A stretch of DNA of 64,000 nucleotides from contig CM025853.1 in NCBI GenBank assembly GCA_003952965.2, forward strand, positions 14,865,540 to 14,929,539. The letters are read 5' to 3'. How positions within the stretch are numbered: the first letter of the stretch is position 1; every line of letters begins with the position of its first letter. This document shows positions 11,620 through 21,948 of this stretch, piece after piece. The notes beneath the pieces were generated by a model, which saw only the letters and a list, made by a program, of their open reading frames with translations, made no database searches and was not told the origin of the DNA. Made by a program: the position numbers and the translations under genes. Source of the stretch: Morella rubra. Lineage: Eukaryota; Streptophyta; Magnoliopsida; Fagales; Myricaceae.

Positions 11620-12890
11620 CAAATTTGCTGCACATTGTTGTTTACATTCTGATATTCGCTTATTTTTGCCCAATTACCATATGTCGATGATGCAGGAGGA
11701 ACACCAGGTGGACAGAGTGAATGAAGCAATACCATCTCAATCACTCTAGGAACGATCTAACCAGGTAAGATTTTTACATTAGTATTTGTCTGGTACTTTT
11801 GCTTACTTCATTGCGTATGCTGATTATGACAGCTTACTCGGAGCCGAAGACTTTCACACTTATACCAGAGTCACCTCAGACGGGACTGTAACAGCGAGAC
11901 CAAAGGTAAGCACATATTGACACTAATGGAAATATAAAAATATGGTTTATCTAACGACAATTCCTTTACGTTTGCAGAAATCAAAAATAAAGGTGGTAAA
12001 GCTCAATTACCGTATAGAGAGCCACAGTGGTAGATGCCCCTAATGTTGTTGCAACAGAGACATGCCCCTATGAGGAGGAGTTCTACACAGCCACCGTCAT
12101 TGAGCAGAAGTTTAGCTACCGGGGATCGCTGCAAGAATACGGATGCGAGATCTGAAAGGTTGAAAGGGGGAGTGGGATCGCAGGTGAGCAGCAGCAACAA
12201 ACCACCAATAGTAATTGACCTGGCTGAGCCAGAATCTGGAGCAGGGGTTAGATGCTCTTGGGGGCCTCCTGGTGCCGGTGGTGTGCAGTTTAGAGTATCA
12301 GACCACCCTTCAGGTTTGGACAACGAGATAAAGGGAAAGGCTCCAGCTGCAGATAAATTGGGGGTGAAGGATAAAGGGAAGAAACCCCGATGGCAGCTTT
12401 AGTGTGGGGTTTTTGGTATAAATTTTGTAATGCTTTTGATTGTTGTTGGACATTGGGACCATTTTCTTGTTATCTTTGGTGTTTTTTTTTTTTATTGGCA
12501 AATGTAGGTTATTGGTAGTGTTGGACAGCCACTTTTGTAGAAAACTGGATTGTACTTTTCATTTTGGACCACCATTCACTTGTAATGAATATGTAAGTGG
12601 AATATAAGCAGGTGGTTTCAAAGATACTGTCCACTTTTGAGTGTAGTAATGACCATTAGCTTTGTTTCAAGTATTGAAACATAAGTGCTTCCTTAACATT
12701 TAATGCAAATAGGAATAAGACAACCAGTAATTTATATGAACAGAATAAAGTATACAGGTTAACACATCCTTATCATAATACACATATTGTCAATAACACA
12801 AGACAACTACAAAGAGATTACATAGTCACGAATTAAGTGACCAATGACCCAACAAAAAAACACCGGGCTGGTACCGAGAGAAAGATAATA
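11620..12890. other. MULE interior: possible C-terminal tail and spacer between convergent genes
   Basis: Bases 11690-12402 contain short exon-like pieces with GT/AG borders (for example 11764 and 11906) and an open frame at 12034-12402 rich in Ser, Gly and Lys. This may be the tail of the transposase gene, but I recognise no domain. Bases 12402-12890 are AT-rich and probably hold the 3' ends of both convergent genes. Confidence 0.4.
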
Positions 12891-12897
12891 CAAATAC

Positions 12898-13615
12898 TCA
12901 TGCCGGTAACATGTACCTCAATTGACTACACAGTCCAGAATTATATAGATTAGCAACTAAAACTCCACCAAAAAGAAACCAGCTGAAAAGCAATGCATTA
13001 TAACCCATCTTCTGGACCTCAGCCTTCTTTCTCTCCATTGAGTCTCACACCGATGTTGCGCAGTCATAGCCTCAATTTTGGCTGCTTGTTCATTACTCAT
13101 TGCCTCAATGGCTAATCGGTGTTGTGAAGCCATTACATCGATCTCTTCTCGATGTTGCGCAATTATGGCTTCTATGTTCTTATTTTGCTTTTGGAGCTAT
13201 CCACTAATTGATTCCCAAGAAATTTCTTCACTAAGCTTCTGCCCGTGCATTTCTCGGAGTTGCCGAATCACCTTCGTCCATATGCACACATTTTAGGATC
13301 TCTCCATGCAAAATAATTGCAATGACCACCATCCTGCAATTAATTACTATGTTAACACCTAATAAACACATGTTAAAGTATAATACCATTAACTCTAGTT
13401 AAAAAATCTGTACAATTCACGACAACAACAAAAAAGGCACTAAATGTGGGGAACAACTAACCTTGTACTTCACACAACCCCAGAAGCTTCTGCCAAATTT
13501 TCATCCGTGAAGGCAGTGGTTGAAATTGCTCTCAAGTCGCAAAAACATCTTGGGCCCTCATAGAAGATGCACTTTGTTCATTTCCAGAGCTACCAGTAGT
13601 GTATGATTCGGACAT
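12898..13615 (-). pseudogene. GRF zinc-finger / coiled-coil / membrane-tail protein carried by the MULE
   Basis: This minus-strand gene starts MSESYTTGSSGNEQSAS at 13615. Exon 1 (13615-13462) encodes the first half of a GRF-type zinc finger (CFCDLRAISTT, then after a one-base loss FGRSFWGCVKYK) and ends at a GT donor. Exon 2 starts at an AG acceptor at 13333 with the second half (GGHCNYFAWRDP). A long helical region follows (IEAIIAQHREEIDVMASQHR, then a heptad-like EAMTAQHR repeat), then a hydrophobic tail (LLFSWFLFGGVLVANLY) before a stop near 12898. At least three frame changes or stops break it. GRF fingers occur in DNA- or RNA-handling proteins; its role in the MULE is unknown. It is convergent with the transposase and starts about 600 bp inside the right terminal repeat, the same layout as mudrB in maize MuDR. 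Confidence 0.75.
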
Positions 13616-14022
13616 TTCAATGGCTGAGGCTAACACAAAACAAACTGACCCATTTTCCCATTTTTCCCTAAAATTAACTCAACAATTGAACAACGAAACT
13701 AACTACAATAATAAATTCACCTATGAATAATCTCCACCTAAGAAATCGGCAAGCTTGAGAAGTACGCATAATAAAATAAAAATACATTCCTTCAACAAAT
13801 AAAAATGCATTCCTTCTAAGACATCTGAGAATTAGTTAGATGAGAGGGGATATGGAGCAGGAGGAAGATAGAGAAGTACACATACCTTCAACTATGCAAA
13901 TGGAGAGGACGGGGACGTCGGCTGGTTCCCAACGAGGTGTGGAGGACAGCTTCAGCGAATGGAGAGGACGGGGATAGCTTCAACAAAATAAAAGTGATGG
14001 ATCTGAAACCATAAAACTCACA

Positions 14023-14223
14023 AGGGCAATTTGGGAAAGGCAGGTGAGCTTCCAGCATGTGCGACGCACGTGAGGCCGAGTTCCGTCGATTGTAACAGGA
14101 AATTTGACAGAGGATGATAATTGCAAATGTTTCATACTTATAGGACGTAAATCGTAGTTTTTAAACTTACGGGGGTTGAAATGCAATTGACGCAAACTTA
14201 TGGGTGAACGATGACTTTTTCCC
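14023..14223 (-). repeat. Right terminal inverted repeat of the MULE
   Basis: The inverted partner of 6860-7060. It ends exactly at the second AAATATTAA copy, so the boundary is fixed to the base. Confidence 0.9.
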
Positions 14224-14312
14224 AAATATTAATAAAGTAGAAAGTTGGGAGCCTTCCTATTTTGGGGGCCTTAGGCAACCACCTAGGCTGCCTATGCTCA
14301 GAGACGCCCCCG

Positions 14313-14588
14313 GTTTTAAGCCACCTAAAAACTAATAAAATCATGCCATGGATAGAACATCAGATATCATTCAGAATTCGATTGGACTTAATAACATCGA
14401 AAAAAGAAACAAGAATAAGGTGTCTTTTTTGTTTCAGTTAAGGCTCTTCTGTCATGTTGCACAAAATATTTGAAACTTGGCAATTAAGAGTTTCATCTCT
14501 TTCTCTATGTTTTCTTAAGTCCACATACCCAAATTTTCAAGCTATGGCATTTTTACATCAGATGGAAAATATTCTTCATCTGTTACAG
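14313..14588. other. Non-coding sequence upstream of the first visible UTP11 exon
   Basis: AT-rich, intron-like DNA ending in the acceptor CTGTTACAG at 14588. No upstream UTP11 exon is seen here. Confidence 0.5.
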
Positions 14589-17500
14589 GAGTGAAGTAGA
14601 CAAATATTCTCTGGAAGAGCTAATGCTGATGAAGACCAAAGATATGGGGTATATTCTTCAGAAATTGAAAAGTGAAAAAAAGGTTTTTGTATACATGTTC
14701 ATTTGAAACTCATGGTTTATTAATTGTGATAACAAATATTTCAAGAAGATGCTAATTAGGATATTTTTCAGTGCAGAAAATTGAAAAGCTGAGTGCTGTT
14801 CTGCACTCCCTTGATAATCAGCCATTAAATAGACATGTTTATTATGCTGAAGACAGGTTTGACTTTTCCTACTTGTTAACTTTTATGATCATGCAATCAT
14901 TTTTACTTTGTAATTTTTAACAATCTGAGGTGTTATTGACATCCTTTGAATGTTTCTTTTCATTTTCTTTTCTTTTTTTAATAACAGGGGAGTTTTTCTT
15001 TCTTTAGTTTTTAATCTTGTTTTGCTTTGATTTTTAGTTTCTTTTTAAAAAAAAATCGTTGTAGCTCTTGTAGTTAGCAGTGCTTCCATTACTGTGGCGA
15101 TTGTTGTGTCAGTTTTTTCTTATGTACAGGAGTCATCTTAAATGGTATAGGAAAATTGATGAATTTTTGACCTGGTTTTAGTTAGTGGTGTTTGAGTGCC
15201 AAAATTTTAGCCTAATTAAAAAAACTACAAAATAATCTCTCTCTATTAAATTATTCTTGTTCACTATAATATTCATTCAAATCTTCTCTCTTTTGACTTT
15301 TTCACTAATTTCCTAAACTATCTTTACTTTTTCACCAACTCCCATACTCCAAAATTTTAACCACTTCAAAATTTTGGCACTCAAACAGTTAAGGTGCTTA
15401 AGCTTAATTTCGTGGAGTGCGGTGGAGTGAGTTGAGCAATTTTTGAACTTGATTGTGCTTGAATGAGGCGCAATCTTCTTTAGTTTCTTATTTATCTGTT
15501 ATACTCGCTGTTCACAAAACTTGTTGTTGACTAAGGGATTTATTGATTGTTGTTTACGTGACACTCTCTTCCCCAATATTGTACAAGGATTTTATTGAGA
15601 TAAGAATTGGGCAGTAATTTTTGAACGCGTTCCCATTATTAGGAGAGCTGATTTATGACACTACCATCAAAGTACTTGAATCCTCTACGAGAGACTTGTG
15701 TTTCTCAAATCATATGCCATAAGCTATTGAACGCATGACATCACCTCCCACCTCTTATGTTGGCATCAGGTGCCATTTAGTCCAATGACCATTTGCATGC
15801 TCTTGAGAAAGACCCGTGTTTCATATTTCTGAGCTCTCTGCATGAAGTTCCACGATCACTCACTATCTTCAGTTTGGTATTACATGGGTTATTCATGCTG
15901 TTCCAGAGCATTTATTTATGTACAGTCATGGATATAAATTGCCCTGTAACAATTTTCTTGTTCCATGCTCACTGGGGATATGTGCATAACACCAAGATTT
16001 GGCTTGAACTACCTTATTATGATTGCTACTATTATTGTTTGTTTTTGTCGTCCTTGAGTTGTTATCGATGTTTTTTTTTTTTTTATATGTGGGACTGTTT
16101 TTACAGATAATTAGGCTTCAAAAATTCGATTTCTTAGTTGATCGTCCTTGTGAGTTGGATTTCGTTTGGGTAGAGTTTGATCAACATGGTGATCTGAAAG
16201 CTCATGCTTTCTATTTTTGCACTTCTACAATAGGAGTCTTACTGTATTGGATGTGGTAGTTGTTCATCCTAGTGAATTCCATTCAAGTAGATTGTGATCA
16301 GCTTGTTGATTAGCAAGTTGTGCCCTCCCATTCTTCTCTACCCAAGACCCAAGGGATTGTTGTCTTTTAAAATCTCCATAAAATGCTTAATTTGTGCCTC
16401 TTATATCATGTCGGCTTCGAATATCAAAATTAATGGTTGATAAAGTTTACCATTAGATAATAGATCCCTCTGTATTTGTCCAATGTGTGCTACCAGGGGC
16501 GGAACCACACAGGGACAATGGGGGGTGGCTGCCCCCCATTGCCTGAAAAATTCTCAATTTTTTGCTGACACCAGCCTAGCTTTTGTAATACTTATTTTAA
16601 ATGAATTTTTAAAAAATAAGATATTTATTGCTCTTTGCATAATATCATGTGAATTTAAGCCCTGATCTTTGACGCATCTTGTCAACTGTCAGTGCACCAG
16701 CCTGGACAAGAATCAATAAGATGTATCACGTTAACTTGTCTGTTGTTCCTTCTTGTTAATGCTTGAATTGCATACTCGTGTGGGTCACACTTGAATTTAA
16801 ATATCAAAAACAAAGAGAAAAATATAGCATAATCTAAGCATAAATTCTAAGGGAATTTGAGCCCAAAAACAAAATCTGAGATTGTCAAATCATCAAGCAA
16901 CAAATCCATCTCAGGCAACCATTTAAAAATCCTTTAAATGTATCACGTAAAGGGCACTAATCTCCCACTAATACGAGGTGGAAAGTTTTCTAAATTCTTG
17001 CCAAGTGTTATGAATTGCATACAAATGTGGAATTGAAACCAGTACACTTTCCCTTTAAATTAAAAAAATAGCAATAAAAGTTAAATAAAAATCTAAGACT
17101 TGTAAGCTTCAATAGACAAGCATCAACTATCTGTGCTATGTTAAAACATAATAATGGTCGCACATAACAAGTATCATGTTTCCCCTTACAATAGACAATA
17201 TAACCGTTAAAAGACTTGTAAGCTTGGAGATAGACAAGCATCAACAATATCTGTGCTATAAAGGGGTAAAAGAAATTTTGGAGTGTTATACTGGTTTATC
17301 AGCTAATTGAGTTGGCATTGGTCTTACCAGTTGCGACTGCAACTGTTGAGAGAGTGTTTTCTGCAATGAAGTTTAACAAGATTGAGTTGCGCAATAAAAT
17401 AGAAGATGAATGATAGTTTGGTAGTATATATCGAGAGAGAAATTTTTAAAACTATTGAGAAAGAAGCTATTTTACATCGTTTTCAGAATATGCAATCCTG

Positions 17501-20427
17501 TAGGATCTAATTGTCACCTCTCAATATTAGCAAATAGTATGGTACGTGTATTTCAATATTTTTAGTGTTTTTAGTCCTTAATTTTTTATATTTTAACTCT
17601 AAAATAATTTTTTGCATTACTTAGTAAAATTTTTTTTTTTATCATTTTTCTTTAAGAGTTCGACCCCCTTTGTTTGGAATCCTGGTTCCGCCACTGTGTG
17701 CTACATTGTGAAACTGTGTTGATTATGCTTGTACAGCCAATGTGGAACTCAGAGGTTTCAAGCAAGAAGGACAAGGTAAATAGAGATACTATTCGAGTGG
17801 AAGCTGAGTGGACTTTGATTTGAGAGTAGTTGTTACTATCTGGCTTTATGTGCTTCGGGAGAGAGATATTCACTTGGAGTAGTTTATGGTGAGTTTGGAT
17901 GCCGTTTAGGGTGGTATTCTTTCTGTTGATAATACAGATCTGCATTCTATGTGTGAAGTGGATAAGTTAAAGAAGCACAAGACTGGGTGTAATTTTGTGT
18001 CATATCTCTAAGAGAGAGTGGATCACTTGCCTCAACAACGCAATAGCTAGAGCTATTATGTTTGTGGTTTTCTATTGGAACTTGCATCCAAGTTCTATCA
18101 TTGAGCACTTCCCATCTAGGAGGATCCCCGTTAACAGAGGTGGCATATTGCTTGGAAAGTTGGGACACCGTGTTTGGTGTGGGGCATTTAGTTTGGAACA
18201 ATTAAGAGAGCATTCATGGGTAACAAGCAACCGCTGGGTGGACTCAAAATGGGTTTCCTCATGGTGTCATACTCTTGGCTATCCATTTCCCATTCCTCTA
18301 GGATTTATAGTTTGATCCGTTTATTTTTTTTTTTATGCTTCAAATTTTACGCTCTGATTGTAAAATCTTCACCTGTTTTTTTGTCAATTATGTTCTTTTT
18401 TCTCTTTTAGGGTGTTTCATTTGAATGTTTCTGCCCACTTCGGTTGCACCCTTCGGCTTCTTTGCATTTTAGTTGAATATATTATGTTGAAAGGAAAAAG
18501 AGACGGAAAATTATGTGTGGATGTACATTCCTTTAATTTGGAGAGTACAGCAATGTTGGTCCACTCAAAAGTCCGCCCCGCCCTCCTGCTCCTCCTTTAT
18601 TGTGATATGAAAAATTACTTGAAAACCCGACGTCTTAATTTTGATGTTTGTACTGATCAAGTCTTTGTAGCTGTTTTATCTATTCCTTTCTCTTGCAGGG
18701 AGGAGGCTAAAGAAATGCGGTTACTCGCTGTAAAAAGTGGAACTGTGCCGGCTTCCAATGATGTTTTCGATGATATTAAAAGGTAAGAACAATATGTATC
18801 TTATTGTTTGAAGAGTATGATTCTTCACACGTTGATCCGTGTATGCTTGGGCATTACATAACTCCTATAACTAGCTTCTGTCAGGGCACCACTTAACCAA
18901 TGTTATGTTTGCCTATTAAGTTGTCTAAAACGATTTGAGCATAATGTGAACTTATACTCATATGTTTACATTTTAACCTGTTTGGTAAATGCACCCCGTC
19001 TCTGGGGGTACCAATGAGTGCTTTGCGGAGCTCTACTGGATCCTTTTACTAATTGAGCCCAGCTCACCTCGTAGTTAGCTTGGTTTATTTTGTTCCCTCA
19101 AGCCCAAGAAAGCTAGGCGTCACTGGGAGACCAGAGACCCATGAGCCATATATGGAAGTCGAGTATTCTTAAGTTTTCTAGAATAATGTATTAAGAAGCA
19201 ATTATTACCTCTCTCTCTATCTCTCTCTCTGCTATTCCAGTCAAGAATTTTTTTTCTCCCAATAACACCAAAAGATTTAAGCAACAAATCCATAATCTCT
19301 TTTTCTCCTCTTATTGGCCTATCTTTATTGTTTATTTTGCTCTGTCTATGTTTTGCTCCTTTCTTTACCTTCTATCTTCTGAGGTTAGTGGATCTAATGT
19401 ACGTCGGGAAGCATACTTGTGCCTATTGTTTTCTTTTCCTACTTTTTTGGTCCAATTAGATGTTAGGTTAGTCATGAAGTGTTGGGATCTCCTCTTTTTT
19501 TTTTTTTCTCCGGGTACCCTTCAACTACTTTGAATTTTACAATTTACATTCCAAACTACTAATGTGTTTACACTTTGCACCTTATGTTACAATAAGATTG
19601 TGACACTTCACATATTTTTAATCTATTTTAATAATGAGATCTTAATATAGGGTGCAAAAGTGTAAATCCATTGCTAGTCTAAGGTGTAGTGCGTCGGGGT
19701 TGGTAGTCAGCGGTGCAAATTGTAAAAATCGCAGTAGTTAGAGAGTGCATAGTATAATTTATCCCTTCTTTCTGTTTAAAGATTTTGTTTCTTTTTTGTT
19801 TTGTATTTTTTAAGAAAACCCTATTACTTGATGTTTTAGTTTCCTTTGTTGCTTTTTTGTAAGCAAAACAAAAGAAAACATTAAATCTCAATGTAACAAA
19901 CAAGCTCTAACTTGTCATCCAACACAAGTAGAAATTACATACTTTTCTTATTGAGAACATCGGTATAGTTTCTAATTCTTTTCTTGTCAACTCTATTTAG
20001 CATGTTATTTATGTCGTTTTCATTGTTTTGTAGTGTTATTGTTTGAAGCGGTGTTTTGTTAGTGACATATTCTTTTATACACCATGTGCAGGAACCCAGC
20101 TGCTTCCTATAGGGAGCTAGAAGCTAGGAGGAATAGAGTCAGTCAGTTAGAAAAACTCTATATGGATATGGTGTTGCAGAAGGAATTGCAGGTATTTTCT
20201 TCTTATAACTACTTGCTCTTAGCTGGATGATGGGTTGTGGGTCAACGTTTTGGAATAAGAACATTCCTTTTAATAAACAGAAAGCGGGTCGGAAACGCAA
20301 ATTACTTGAAGATGAGATTGTTTGTCACAACTCTAAACCCGCATACAAGTGGCGGCCAGAACGAAAGCGTAAGTTGGAGTTTAATTTTTTTTTTGCTTTG
20401 GGTATATGGCCTCTGTCTGAGTCTTGA
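14589..20427 (+). CDS. UTP11: UTP11 (U3 snoRNA-associated protein 11), last five exons
   Basis: Five exons (14589-14682, 14777-14856, 18699-18782, 20092-20191, 20281-20427) join with correct phases and GT/AG introns into about 169 codons matching the C-terminal two thirds of plant UTP11: YSLEELMLMKTKDMGYILQK, then SLDNQPLNRHVYYAEDREEA, then YRELEARRNRVSQLEKLYMD, then GRKRKLLEDEIV and YKWRPERKR. UTP11 belongs to the nucleolar SSU processome that matures 18S rRNA. The usual stop after ERKR is lost, so the frame runs 15 further residues to 20427; a strong donor (GTAAGT) at 20369 could instead splice onward to about 20495. The first two or three exons (about 75 residues) are not visible upstream, where the MULE and other elements lie. 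This is either a gene with very distant 5' exons or a truncated copy; the coding exons themselves are undamaged. Confidence 0.85.
15189..15387. mobile_element. MITE in UTP11 intron
   Basis: A 199-bp AT-rich element with nearly perfect terminal repeats: TGTTTGAGTGCCAAAATTTT on the left and its complement on the right. The flanks GTTAGTGG and GTTAAGGT are only partly alike, so the target duplication is decayed. hAT-type origin is likely. No coding capacity. Confidence 0.8.
16494..17696 (+). mobile_element. Non-autonomous hAT element in UTP11 intron
   Basis: A 1,203-bp element with terminal repeats CAGGGGCGGAACCA and TGGTTCCGCCACTG and a perfect 8-bp duplication TGTGCTAC at 16486-16493 and 17697-17704. 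It keeps only the end of a hAT transposase (17296-17510), the dimerisation domain VATATVERVFSAMKF, followed by stops. An internal direct repeat of about 115 bp (units near 17094 and 17212, each with GACTTGTAAGCTT and TAGACAAGCATCAA) is also present. Confidence 0.93.
17296..17510 (+). pseudogene. hAT transposase dimerisation-domain fragment
   Basis: The frame reads LPVATATVERVFSAMKFNKI and ELRNKIEDE, then stops and shifts. This is the conserved C-terminal dimerisation motif of hAT transposases. Everything N-terminal of it is missing. Confidence 0.88.
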
Positions 20428-21467
20428 TCTTTTACCGTTTTCCCAAACTAATTGTTATACAGGCTTTATTAAGTTTATTTCTTTGATGTTTCAGAAATGC
20501 AGCTTTATTTGGGCCGACTGAAACTTGAATTTTAGCAAATAGGCAAATGCAAACCTTGAGCGGTCTTGGTATTTAGCAACTTTTCGCTTACATATTTTTT
20601 GTACGTTACATCTCTATGTAGGCGTTGTTTCGTCTCTGAAGAAGGTAGAACTACCTGAATGTTTTTCGGTAAAGGAAAAGCGTTTCAATTTTTAGAAAGC
20701 TTTGTGAACCATCTTGTGCATTTCTGAGGTTTTGAGACAGAAGGTAGTTTCATGTGTGCAAGTAAGATATAAAGATCTGTCACACGGTAAAATAGGAAGA
20801 TGGAAAAAAAAATGAATTTAGGAAACAATATGATTACAACAGAACTCCGCTGTAATTAACTGCCTTATTTATTTTATTTTATTTTTAAATCCAGTGTTTA
20901 CCAATGATCATTCAAATAATCAAAGACGCTGTTAGTCACAGAGCCTTACACTCGATCTGCTGTAACTAACAGCCTTATTTTTGGAACACACAAGTTCACA
21001 ACTCCATCCCGAGGGGGTCCTAAATCGATAAATTTGATACTCAAATATTTGTTACTGCTTTAATACCGATCGATCAAAAACTTGGGGCTGAAGGGCATTC
21101 GGCACGATAAACGAAGGCAACCTGTTTTACTTATTGGCCGATCGGTGATCCTTCGATAGTGAATCCGATTAAAATAGAGACGATTAAAATTTGGTCTCTT
21201 TAATGTTGCATCCTGTGGGCAATTAGTAATCCTTTCGTTGAGTCAAAAGCTAATCTTTTAAATAAAATTTTGGAGTATTATTTTTGAAATAAACTCGTAG
21301 AATATATCTTTGAAGCAATTGGAGTTTTTCAAACAAAAAAAAAATTAGGCTATGAAAAATATTGGATCAAAACAAATTTTTCTAAATTACTTGAAAAGTG
21401 AGTGTGATCAAACATGGGGAGGATATTCATCTTCAGCTACACCACTTCGAATTTAAAATTTGTTTAA
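20428..21467. other. 3' flank of UTP11 copy 1
   Basis: The first 290 bp or so recur downstream of UTP11 copy 2 (about 25260-25520), so this is gene flank that was duplicated. The rest is AT-rich non-coding DNA with no gene seen. Confidence 0.5.
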
Positions 21468-21939
21468 GGGTTAATTACACTTTGCACCCACATGATTTGA
21501 GAGTTCTGACACTTTTGCAATCCATTCTTTCCATTTTGAGACATTTCACCTACGTGGTTTGGAGATCTAGACACTTTGCACTCTGTCGTCTATTATCTGT
21601 TATTTCGAACGGAAAAGTTAGTCACGTGTTTGCATGTATCTCACTAGCTCATTTTATCCCCAATATTCAAAAAAGCATAATTACATTTGCACCCATGTGG
21701 TTTTAGAGGTCTAACACTTTGCACTCCGGTTCTTTTATTTTTGAGACACTTTGCACCCAAAAAATAAAGCACGCATTTTGCACGTGGTTGACTTTTCCAT
21801 TACAAATAACGGATAAATTGACAGGGGTGCAAAGTGTCAAGACCTTCAAACTACGAGGGTAAAATGTCTCAAAATTAAAAAAATGAGGTGCAAAGTGTTA
21901 AGACCCCCAAACCACATGGATGAAAAGTGTAATTAACCT
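21468..21939. mobile_element. MULE-type MITE
   Basis: A 472-bp element with terminal repeats GGGTTAATTACAC and its near-complement, flanked by the perfect 9-bp duplication TTTGTTTAA (21459-21467 and 21940-21948). The inside is built of repeated CACTTTGCACCC-like and GGTGCAAAGTGT-like modules. Non-coding; 9-bp duplication points to Mutator mobilisation. Confidence 0.88.
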
Positions 21940-21948
21940 TTTGTTTAA

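Larger units (their letters stand above)
6860..14223 (+). mobile_element. Autonomous-type Mutator-like element (MULE), decayed
   Basis: A 7,364-bp element is bounded by long inverted repeats of about 200 bp (starting GGGGAAAAGTCAT on the left; right end the complement of GGGAAAAAGTCAT) and by a perfect 9-bp target duplication AAATATTAA at 6851-6859 and 14224-14232. It contains a plus-strand MuDR-type transposase and a convergent minus-strand GRF zinc-finger gene. The terminal repeats remain similar, but both genes carry frameshifts and stops, so it is inactive yet not ancient. Confidence 0.92.
6072..14312. mobile_element. hAT-like non-autonomous element containing a nested MULE
   Basis: The ends share an inner TCTCTAAG / TCTCTGAG motif and GGGGCCTTAGGC text and are flanked by near-identical 8-bp duplications, GTTCTAAG at 6064-6071 and GTTTTAAG at 14313-14320. 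Removing the MULE leaves about 870 bp of AT-rich sequence without a transposase. The 8-bp duplication size is that of hAT elements. The terminal repeats are degraded, so the outer limits are less sure than those of the MULE. Confidence 0.6.

Noticed and set aside
13078-13296. Plus-strand open frame rich in Ser/Cys
   Set aside because: It is the opposite-strand shadow of the GRF gene on the minus strand.
19200-19240. CTCTCTCTATCTCTC stretch as a polypyrimidine element end
   Set aside because: A short simple repeat in a UTP11 intron with no terminal structure.
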